Source: Anaerolineales bacterium (GTDB lineage Bacteria; Chloroflexota; Anaerolineae; 4572-78; J111). Taken from it: a stretch of DNA of 64,000 nucleotides. The notes under the pieces were generated by a model. The model was not told the origin of the DNA, did no database searches, and saw only the letters and a list, made by a program, of their open reading frames with translations. Below, one piece after another: positions 44,664 to 51,780 of this stretch. Every line of letters begins with the position of its first letter. Position 1 is the first letter of the stretch. The DNA lies in assembly GCA_015075185.1 (NCBI GenBank), contig JABTUW010000001.1, forward strand, positions 2,373,287 through 2,437,286, written 5' to 3'. Position numbers and translations under genes: made by a program.

Positions 44664-45728
44664 TTAAGCCGATGTTGTTGCTTCAACTGCTTTAGGTTGA
44701 AGCGAGAATTCAAGCAGACACGTTCGGCTATTAGCACTTGGTCCACCAAGTGTAATCTGCTGACCTGGCTTCAATTTTCCTTTTTGCTCTAGGCGCTGAC
44801 CATTGATATATATACCATTTTGGCTGTTTAAATCCTCAATAAAGATACCTTCTACAGTACGGGTAATCTTGGCGTGTTCTCGGCTGACACGTTGGAATCG
44901 TTCTGGAAGCAATACTCCACATTTTGAATTACGGCCAATGATAATTTCCTCACCGCGATCCACCAAGCTAAATGTTATAGTGTAAACCCCATTTTCAATG
45001 AGATTAAGATAGGCATAGGGTTCTGCTGTCGGCATCAGCTTGACGATCTCGACCCACTCATTTACTTTGAGCAATTGGGTCACAATTCGCAAAACTTGGC
45101 TCGGAGTCAAGCGAGCCGGGATAAAGCGATGTTCCTGTTTTATTTCTGTCTCAAACGTCAGTGAAGCAGCCCAAGTCGGCACATCTTCCGGCTTGAGAAG
45201 TCTAAAAATCTCCCGCTCGCATGATGGTCGTTGAAGACGCAAAGATTTTTGTAGATAATCAATTATCGCTTCTGGATGGCTAAAACAAACGGCGGTACCA
45301 AACTTAAATTCTGCCCAGTCACTCCGCCGACCTGGCAGCCACGGCTCAGCTCGAAGGGGAGCATCCATGAGTTTTTCTCGAAACCGCGCTGCATAAGCCT
45401 GGACCTGATCATGAGGGTTGCGATAACCTTGATTTTCTGACCCGGCCTTGATAGGTGTTTGTCCGGCATACCAGCTACCCTCACGTTTCTGAGTAATTTG
45501 ACCGGGATAGTGTTTGAGTTCTATCACACCCACGCCTCTTTCAGAGATTACAATCAAATCAGCAGGTGGCTCAGGCAAATTAACAATAACTGTGTAGAGC
45601 GTTTCCTGATGATGAAAAGCCAGCCAAAGCCTCTTGATAAGATCATAGATGGCTTCATTCTCATGGACATAAATGGCCGGGTCAGTCCGGCCTTGTGCAT
45701 CGTGGCTCACATAGATTTTTACTGGCAT
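44664..45728 (-). CDS. NERD-nuclease-like plus FHA-domain protein
   Basis: 354 residues from the ATG giving MPVKIYVSHD; a longer frame to 45881 would overlap the kinase gene and adds nothing conserved. Residues about 18-140 are a NERD domain with a PD-(D/E)xK-like active site: D57 in PPADLIVI and E70/K72 in VGVIELKHY. Residues about 255-340 are an FHA domain with GRNSKCG (265), SREH (282-285) and NSQNG (301-305), the phosphothreonine-binding residues. NERD proteins are linked to DNA processing and phage defence; FHA domains read the products of Ser/Thr kinases. It lies 86 bp after a Ser/Thr kinase gene, which is the obvious partner. Confidence 0.82.
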   Translation of the reverse strand: MPVKIYVSHDAQGRTDPAIYVHENEAIYDLIKRLWLAFHHQETLYTVIVNLPEPPADLIVISERGVGVIELKHYPGQITQKREGSWYAGQTPIKAGSENQGYRNPHDQVQAYAARFREKLMDAPLRAEPWLPGRRSDWAEFKFGTAVCFSHPEAIIDYLQKSLRLQRPSCEREIFRLLKPEDVPTWAASLTFETEIKQEHRFIPARLTPSQVLRIVTQLLKVNEWVEIVKLMPTAEPYAYLNLIENGVYTITFSLVDRGEEIIIGRNSKCGVLLPERFQRVSREHAKITRTVEGIFIEDLNSQNGIYINGQRLEQKGKLKPGQQITLGGPSANSRTCLLEFSLQPKAVEATTSA

Positions 45729-45814
45729 ATTACATCTTTGTAAATTTAATAAATCACTCACATAGAAAATTTGGGGGATTTGAGGTTTCAATTTGGACGT
45801 TGAGGCCAAATTCT

Positions 45815-47608
45815 TTAATCGTCCTGAGCATCCTGATAATGAAATTCCCCTAATTCGTATCGAGCTGACCTTTGCAACCACTCATCATCGGTAAGTTCTA
45901 AAATCTGCTTAAGATCGGCGATGGCTTTATCTTTTTCACTCATTTGGTTGTAAACCTTGGCTCGACTATAGTAGGCCCGCAGATCATTGGGATTTAAGGA
46001 AATAACTTTATTCAAATCCTCAAGCCCAAGGTTATATTCGCCTTTTCTGCGATACGCCTCGCCTCGAAAAAAATAAAATATCATATCATCGGGTCTCAAA
46101 AGAATGGCCTGAGTGAAATCATCAATAGCCTGTTCTATAACATCTTTGGCAAGCCCTTGCTCATTTTGGTTGAGATTGTGGATGTTGAAATAGTCCCTTT
46201 TATGAGGATCGAAGTGGAATTCTTTAAGTCGTTCAATCAACCCTACATACATACAGCCACGCACGAAATATGTTTCGGCATAGGTGGGTTTGTAGTTAAT
46301 GACCTCGCTAAGATGGGCAATAACCTGATCCCAAACCGACTTTAAAAAAAATATAGATGTATCGTCTCCCTCCCATCTATTATCATCAATAAAAAATTGA
46401 TACCAACCGATTTCAAGACGTGCGGGATACTTGTGGTCAAGTCGAATCCAATTTCCGAGATCAGCAATAGCCAGATCATATTCACCCTTGTCATAATAGA
46501 GTGAAGCGCGGTCAAGATAGACATTATTTTCGGGGTTAAGATCAATGATCACGCTGAGGTCAGCAATAGCCTGGTCAGGATTTTTGTTTTCTACATAGGC
46601 TGTGGCGCGCTTGTAGTAAAGGTGGGCAGCCTTGGGTTTAAGACTAATAGCTCGGCTGAAGTTTGCTATAGCTTTTTCATAATCATAATCCCTGTGGTAA
46701 AGAACTCCGATTGTATAGTAGAGATCAACCACGCGCATAGGTAACTCCTCTGGCTGCGCTATGATTGGCTCGACCTCAGTTGATGCCGGTACAATGGGGA
46801 TATGAGTGAGGCGGGGTTGGCTCAAGGCTTTGCGAAATTCATCAATGTCTTGAAACCGCTGTTCTTTATTTAACTCAATTGCCCTGAGGACAACTTTTTC
46901 AAGCTCTAAACTGATGCGGGAGTCTAATTGGCGAGGTAAGTGCATCGGTACGCCACTCGCTCGCTCTAAACTGTCGGGTGGTCTTTGCCCAGTTAATAAA
47001 TGGTACAACGTTGCGCCCAAAGCGTAGATGTCGCTACGAGCATCGGTGCCTCCTTTACCATATTGTTCTGGGGGGCTATAACCGGGTGTATGCGCCTTCC
47101 GCGCCCCAGTATGAGTAATTTGATGGGTATCATAAACTTTGGCAATACCGAAATCTACCAACATGGCTTGACCATCAAAGCTAAGCCTGATATTGGCGGG
47201 TTTGATGTCACGATGGTAAATAGGGGGAGACTGGCGGTGCAAATATTCTAAAGCATTACATACTTGTAAAATTAGTGGAACTACTAATGGCTCAGGCAAA
47301 GGTCCAAAGCGGTTGAGGATGAAGTCTAAATCTTCGCCCTGTACATAATCCATTACTAGATATTGACCCTGACCTGGAATAGAAAAGTTATAAGTCACAC
47401 GAGGTAAGTTGCGGTGATCCAAATTAGCAAGAAGGCTAGCTTCTGTATCAAATTGCTCAGGTAAAGCACGAAGGTTTTCTTTTACCGCAACTTGCTTGTT
47501 GAGTTTGATATCTGTAGCACGATAGACTGCTCCGAAGCCACCCTCACCAAGAAGGGCCTCAATCAGATAGCGATTTTCCAAGACGGACTTGATTGGAAGG
47601 GGCATCAT
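45815..47608 (-). CDS. Soluble Ser/Thr protein kinase with TPR repeats
   Basis: 597 residues. Kinase domain about 12-270: GEGGFGAVYRA, VAVKENL, YHRDIKPANIRL near 136, VDFGIAKV near 155, SPPEQYGKGG near 182. At least seven TPR units follow (about 300-590), each with A-x3-Y-x2-R/A pattern such as RAYYSRAKVYNQMSEKDKAIADL. There is no transmembrane helix, unlike the other two kinases here. The start ATG overlaps the stop of the toxin-like gene by four bases, so the two are translationally coupled. Base composition is AT-richer than the flanks. It probably phosphorylates the NERD/FHA protein or its ligand. Confidence 0.88.
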   Translation of the reverse strand: MMPLPIKSVLENRYLIEALLGEGGFGAVYRATDIKLNKQVAVKENLRALPEQFDTEASLLANLDHRNLPRVTYNFSIPGQGQYLVMDYVQGEDLDFILNRFGPLPEPLVVPLILQVCNALEYLHRQSPPIYHRDIKPANIRLSFDGQAMLVDFGIAKVYDTHQITHTGARKAHTPGYSPPEQYGKGGTDARSDIYALGATLYHLLTGQRPPDSLERASGVPMHLPRQLDSRISLELEKVVLRAIELNKEQRFQDIDEFRKALSQPRLTHIPIVPASTEVEPIIAQPEELPMRVVDLYYTIGVLYHRDYDYEKAIANFSRAISLKPKAAHLYYKRATAYVENKNPDQAIADLSVIIDLNPENNVYLDRASLYYDKGEYDLAIADLGNWIRLDHKYPARLEIGWYQFFIDDNRWEGDDTSIFFLKSVWDQVIAHLSEVINYKPTYAETYFVRGCMYVGLIERLKEFHFDPHKRDYFNIHNLNQNEQGLAKDVIEQAIDDFTQAILLRPDDMIFYFFRGEAYRRKGEYNLGLEDLNKVISLNPNDLRAYYSRAKVYNQMSEKDKAIADLKQILELTDDEWLQRSARYELGEFHYQDAQDD

Positions 47609-48024
47609 TCACCTGATTCTGACGGATAAGGCAAATTATTTTTAAGCCAGGTGATAAAAGCTGCGCAGTCCATTTCTTGAGTTAGTTCAATCGCCGATTT
47701 ATCTTCATTATGACGGTGTGGAATTAATTCAAAGCGGTGATGCACAAAATCTTTACCGTACTTGAGCCGCAAAGCCCTTGGATCAGAAGCATTGTCAAAG
47801 CCAGCCACTATCTTCGACTGGTTTAACACGTAATAGGCATATTTTCGAGAACCGTTAGCCCGCCAAATCTCTCGTAGATACACTTGGTATATCCCATAAT
47901 CCCCGCGCATTTCCAGGATGGCTACTTGGGGCCGCTCTTCACGCCGTAAGATAGCGATGTGCGTAAAAGTCGCTTGAAACTGTGCGGTTATTTGGTCAAG
48001 AGTTTCTGTAAATGGCGTCGCCAC
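47605..48024 (-). CDS. DUF6516 (TumE-like) toxin candidate
   Basis: 139 residues from a GTG start inside the 3' end of the upstream gene (37-bp overlap). The order YLREIW...SRKYAYYVLN...FDNASDPRAL...HHRFELIPHRHNE near residues 50-110 matches what I know of DUF6516 proteins, small His-rich proteins found as toxins with helical antitoxins. The paired histidines (HHRFELIPHRH) may form a nuclease site. It sits between an antitoxin-like gene and a kinase gene and is coupled to both. Toxin activity is inferred from family resemblance and gene order. Confidence 0.62.
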   Translation of the reverse strand: MATPFTETLDQITAQFQATFTHIAILRREERPQVAILEMRGDYGIYQVYLREIWRANGSRKYAYYVLNQSKIVAGFDNASDPRALRLKYGKDFVHHRFELIPHRHNEDKSAIELTQEMDCAAFITWLKNNLPYPSESGE

Positions 48025-48314
48025 TCTCGCAAAGCCTCGGTATCAAATTCCCAGGAAATTAAATCTCCCTCCCACTGCTGCGTTGCCGTAGACGCATCGA
48101 GTTGCTTCACATACTCTTCGTCGGTAGCCGTTCGATAAGCGAACAAATCATAGCTGCAACCATACTTTTCTTCCCAGCCCTGCGCTTGCTGTTCCAATTC
48201 CAGGATGCGAGTCTGTACCTTCTCAAGCGCATAGCGGTGTAATGCTTCATCTACGCTTTCTTGCAATGGATCCAGAATATCCGCATATTCTTCTTTGACT
48301 TGAACCTTTAGCAT
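47988..48314 (-). CDS. Helical antitoxin-like protein
   Basis: 108 residues from the ATG preceded by GAGG at six bases. MLKVQVKEEYADILDPLQES is followed by a coiled-coil helix (YALEKVQTRILELEQQAQGW), then EEKYG, and a C-terminal WEGDLISWEFDTEALREW. This is the layout of antitoxins paired with DUF6516-like toxins. It is the first gene of the operon, 30 nt after the predicted transcript start, and overlaps the toxin candidate by 37 bp, as in type II toxin-antitoxin pairs. Confidence 0.6.
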   Translation of the reverse strand: MLKVQVKEEYADILDPLQESVDEALHRYALEKVQTRILELEQQAQGWEEKYGCSYDLFAYRTATDEEYVKQLDASTATQQWEGDLISWEFDTEALREWRRHLQKLLTK

Positions 48315-48351
48315 ATTAACCTCTGAAATTGTCCACACCAACTGCTAGATG

Positions 48352-48380
48352 ATTATATATTTTTCTACAGCCCACGTCAA
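48352..48380 (-). promoter_or_regulatory. Near-consensus promoter of the TA-kinase-NERD/FHA operon
   Basis: On the reverse strand TTGACG (48375-48380), 17-base spacer, TATAAT (48352-48357). Start expected near 48345. No clear operator palindrome overlaps it. Confidence 0.75.
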
Positions 48381-48500
48381 CGCGCTTTATTGTCCACGGA
48401 ATGGTGCATCTCTAAAAATTGGTAGAATCCCCGGCTTGTGTTTGACCAATTTGAACCAAGCGCCTAAACTATGAGAAAAAATTGGAAATCGAGAACTAAT

Positions 48501-50147
48501 ATGACCGAACCCTTACGAATTGTGCCGCTGGGCGGTGTGGGCGAAGTGGGCCGCAACATGACCCTGATCGAATACGGCGACGATGCTATTGCCATTGACT
48601 GCGGGTTGATGTTTCCCGAAAACGACATGCTGGGCATTGATCTGGTTATCCCTGATGTAACCTACCTGCTGGATAATCCGGAGCTGCTCAAGGCCATTTT
48701 TTTAACCCACGGCCACGAAGATCACATCGGCGCGCTGCCCTATATTTTGCCCCAGGTCTCTGCCCCCCTCTACGCGACCCAACTCACCCGAGGGTTGATT
48801 GAAGTTAAACTAAAAGAAGCCAAACTGCTGTCAAAAACCGAGATTCATACTATTACCACCAACAGTGTGATCGAAATTGGTCCTTTTACCATCGAGCCAT
48901 TTCACGTCTGCCATTCCATTCCCGATGCGGTCGGCTTTGCGATCTATACCCCTACCGGCCTGGTCGTCCATACCGGCGAGTACAAGTTTGATGAAAATCC
49001 GGCCGACGGCAAGCTGCCCGATTTTGAGCGCATGCGCCGCTACGGCGACGAAGGGGTGCTGGCTCTCCTCTCCGACAGCACCAACGCCGAGCGATCCGGT
49101 CACACCCCTTCAGAGCAGATTGTCAGCGAGACGTTTGATAAGATTTTTAGCCAGGCCAGGGGGCGGGTCATTGTCTCCACCTTTGCCTCGAATATCTCGC
49201 GGGTGCAGCAGGTCATCAACACGGCCATGACCCATAACCGCAAACTGGCGGTGGTGGGCCGCAGTATGGTGGACAACGTCAAAATGGCGCTCGGTTTGGG
49301 CTTTCTGACTGCCCCCGAAGATATGATCGTCCACGTAGATGATTTGGAGGATTATCCCGACTCCCAGATTGCAGTTGTTTGCACCGGCACCCAGGGCGAG
49401 CCGACCAGCGCCCTGGTCCGTATGGCTAATCAAGAACACCGCCAGGTCAGCCTGAAAAAGGGCGATACGGTCATCCTCTCGGCGACGGCTATACCCGGCA
49501 ACGAGGAGCTTGTGCATCGCACCCTTAACAACCTATTCCGCCTGGGAGTAGACGTGATTTACCAGAGCCTGATGCCGGTTCATGTCTCCGGCCACGCCTC
49601 GCAGGAAGAGCAAAAGATGATGCTGGAACTCATCCGGCCCACCTACTTTGTCCCCATTCAGGGTGAGTATCGCATGTTGGTCTTGCATGGCCGGCTGGGG
49701 GAATCTGCCGGTATCTCGCCAGAGAACATCTTTGTGATTGAAAACGGCCAGGTGATTGAGTTTGAAGACGACCTCGCCTACCTGGCCGAACGCATCCCCA
49801 GCGGCCACGTGCTGGTGGATGGGCTGGGTGTCGGTGATGTGGGTAGCGTTGTGCTGCGGGATCGTCACCTGCTCTCGCGAGATGGTTTTGTCGTGGTGGT
49901 CATGGCCCTGGACGAAACAACCGGCCAACTGGTTGACGGCCCCGACATCATCTCGCGCGGCTTTGTCTACGTGCGCGACTCCGAAGATTTAATTGAAGAG
50001 GCCAAAGAGCGGGTCATCGAGTTGCTGGAGAGCGGCAAAGTTCATCGTGACACGGCCGCTACTGCTATTCGTGACAGCCTGAGCGAGTTTCTTTACCAGC
50101 GCACCCGCCGTACCCCGATGATTTTCCCCATGGTGCTGGAAGTGTAA
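48501..50147 (+). CDS. rnj: Ribonuclease J
   Basis: 548 residues from the ATG giving MTEPLRIVPLGG; an ATG ten codons upstream is possible. Metallo-beta-lactamase core with GGVGEVGRNM at the start, zinc motif THGHEDHIGALP near 72, LSDSTNAE near 190, beta-CASP domain with HVSGHASQEE near 365, and a C-terminal domain ending RTRRTPMIFPMVLEV. RNase J processes and degrades mRNA by 5'-to-3' exo- and endonuclease action. An extended -10 TGGTAGAAT (48420-48428) lies upstream, divergent from the TA-kinase operon promoter. Confidence 0.93.
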   Translation: MTEPLRIVPLGGVGEVGRNMTLIEYGDDAIAIDCGLMFPENDMLGIDLVIPDVTYLLDNPELLKAIFLTHGHEDHIGALPYILPQVSAPLYATQLTRGLIEVKLKEAKLLSKTEIHTITTNSVIEIGPFTIEPFHVCHSIPDAVGFAIYTPTGLVVHTGEYKFDENPADGKLPDFERMRRYGDEGVLALLSDSTNAERSGHTPSEQIVSETFDKIFSQARGRVIVSTFASNISRVQQVINTAMTHNRKLAVVGRSMVDNVKMALGLGFLTAPEDMIVHVDDLEDYPDSQIAVVCTGTQGEPTSALVRMANQEHRQVSLKKGDTVILSATAIPGNEELVHRTLNNLFRLGVDVIYQSLMPVHVSGHASQEEQKMMLELIRPTYFVPIQGEYRMLVLHGRLGESAGISPENIFVIENGQVIEFEDDLAYLAERIPSGHVLVDGLGVGDVGSVVLRDRHLLSRDGFVVVVMALDETTGQLVDGPDIISRGFVYVRDSEDLIEEAKERVIELLESGKVHRDTAATAIRDSLSEFLYQRTRRTPMIFPMVLEV

Positions 50148-50150
50148 GAA

Positions 50151-50275
50151 ATGGAGGGTTGGAAGGCTGGGAAAAAGGCTACTTTCCAGTCTTCCAGTCT
50201 TCCAGTCTTCCCTCTTCTATCCTCAATCTTCTATCCTCAATCCTCAATCCTCCCCTGCTTCCCCCTTGCTCCCTG
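50151..50275. repeat. 7/8-nt tandem-repeat palindrome after rnj
   Basis: Left arm GGAGGGTTGGAAGGCTGGG; right arm CTTCCAGT repeated three times, then TCTATCCTCAATCT-type heptamer pairs. The right arm is read in frame at the 3' end of the convergent flippase-like gene. Confidence 0.75.
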
Positions 50276-51249
50276 GCTCGCAGCCACAGCACCCCACCCG
50301 GCAGACTCCCCACATAAACGACAGCCTGCTTGACCAGCGACAGGGCAAATGCCAGCGGTTCCGCTACTCCCACCAGGCCATAAAAATAAACGTACAACAC
50401 CGAACCTGTCCCTAACCCGCCGATGCTGATCGGCACAATCAAGGCGACGGCGATAATCGGGTTCAATAGAAAAATGTAGATTGGCGCGATTTCGCCATGC
50501 AGGCCGGCCACGATGGCCAGGTCCACCAGCCCGGTCAGCAGGACGGTCGTAACTCCCACCCCAAACGCAGCCAACAGCGCCCCATATTGGTAGCGATACG
50601 CCCCAAAAGCATCAGAAATGCGCCAGTACAGCGGGGCGAGCGGACTCAAGAATTTGAAGGCAAACATCCGGCCCAACCACAGCCGCAGCCGGTGGCTCAG
50701 TATAATCACAAAAGCCCCCGAAATTATTGCCAGACCCATAATGGCCACTATTTCTACCTGGGTCAGATTTTCGGCCAGCTTATCGCCGGTCTGACCGGCC
50801 GGCGCCACGTTCACCGCAATCAGCGCCGCCACCATTGCCGTAAACATAAAAGCCATCAGGCCAATAATCCGATCTACGATGACGGACACCGCTGCCTCGG
50901 CGCTGCGAGCCGTATAACGGGCCAGGCCAAAGCCGCGCATCACATCCCCGCCCACGTTGGCCGGCAAAAAGTTATTAAAAAAGAAACCGACAAAGGTGTA
51001 GTTGGTCAACGCGCTGAGCGGCACCGGGATACCCTGCGCTCGCAGCAAAATATACCACTTGACTGCATTGGTAATGACCGCCAGGATAAACAAGGCCAGC
51101 GCCAAGAGAAGATAAGCGTAGTTAGCGGTCGTCAGGGTGGTTAGCAGAACGGCACGATCCTGGGGGTTGGATAAAAAGCGGTAAAACAGGTAGGCCATCA
51201 ACCCCAGGCTGATAATGACCTTGAGGGTCGTGATTAATTTAGCTTTCAA
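50179..51249 (-). CDS. LPG-synthase-type (UPF0104) polytopic membrane protein, flippase-like
   Basis: 356 residues from a TTG with AAGGA seven bases upstream; a TTG 16 codons earlier lacks a site. Eight hydrophobic helices and the motif NFLPANVGGDVMRGFGLAR near 98-117 mark the lysylphosphatidylglycerol-synthase transmembrane (AglD/DUF2092-like) family, whose members move or modify lipid-linked substrates. The last 23 residues (GLRIEDRRLRIEEGRLEDW then KTGK) are translated short-repeat DNA and are very unlikely to be functional; the original stop was probably near residue 333. Confidence 0.82.
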   Translation of the reverse strand: MKAKLITTLKVIISLGLMAYLFYRFLSNPQDRAVLLTTLTTANYAYLLLALALFILAVITNAVKWYILLRAQGIPVPLSALTNYTFVGFFFNNFLPANVGGDVMRGFGLARYTARSAEAAVSVIVDRIIGLMAFMFTAMVAALIAVNVAPAGQTGDKLAENLTQVEIVAIMGLAIISGAFVIILSHRLRLWLGRMFAFKFLSPLAPLYWRISDAFGAYRYQYGALLAAFGVGVTTVLLTGLVDLAIVAGLHGEIAPIYIFLLNPIIAVALIVPISIGGLGTGSVLYVYFYGLVGVAEPLAFALSLVKQAVVYVGSLPGGVLWLRAREQGGSRGGLRIEDRRLRIEEGRLEDWKTGK

Positions 51250-51339
51250 ACGAAATTCCTTCTCCGCTAGGATTGGATATCGCTGATTATGCGGCAAAAG
51301 AAAGTGGGGCGCAAAAAGCGCAGACCGAGAGTATCAGCC

Positions 51340-51510
51340 TTACTCCCTCTCATGGTCCTTGTCACTGCGCCGATTAATCCAGCCCTCTCGCGCCATAGAA
51401 ACGACATCTCTTTCTCCGCTATTCAGGATGACGATGACGCCGACAATTAGCGCGGCCAGCATCACCGCAGCCAATAGACAGCCCACCATCACGATTAAAC
51501 TCATCGCCAT
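51340..51510 (-). CDS. Small single-helix membrane protein
   Basis: 56 residues from the ATG that follows GGAGATTGAAAAC. Residues 4-32 are hydrophobic (LIVMVGCLLAAVMLAALIVG), and the tail is charged (GWINRRSDKDHERE). No family recognised. It lies 90 bp upstream of the flippase-like gene on the same strand and may be co-transcribed. Confidence 0.5.
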   Translation of the reverse strand: MAMSLIVMVGCLLAAVMLAALIVGVIVILNSGERDVVSMAREGWINRRSDKDHERE

Positions 51511-51613
51511 GTTTTCAATCTCCATCACGCTGAAAGTAACGTAGGACAAGTGGTCCGCTTCGCGTGTCCTACAAACCCTTTAAATTGAAACAAACCCTCC
51601 ATACCCTTTTAGT

Positions 51614-51642
51614 TTGACATCAACCCGAAAGAACGGTAGACT
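51614..51642 (+). promoter_or_regulatory. ftsK promoter
   Basis: TTGACA (51614-51619), 17-base spacer, TAGACT (51637-51642). Start near 51649, leaving a leader of about 130 nt. That leader shows no riboswitch-like conservation that I recognise. Confidence 0.6.
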
Positions 51643-51780
51643 ATAAATGTTATGTTATGTAAAAATTTCTCGTTGCCTTATCCCGATACCAGGCCTAACA
51701 GATTTTGAAGCGCAATGTGTTAGCCGTAACACGTAAATTTTTAGGCGTTACGCATTACTGAGTATATCACAGGATGCTCC

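Noticed and set aside
45729..45881. Longer start for the NERD/FHA protein
   Set aside because: It would overlap the kinase gene by 67 bp and adds a non-conserved basic/serine-rich stretch before the recognisable MPVKIYV start.
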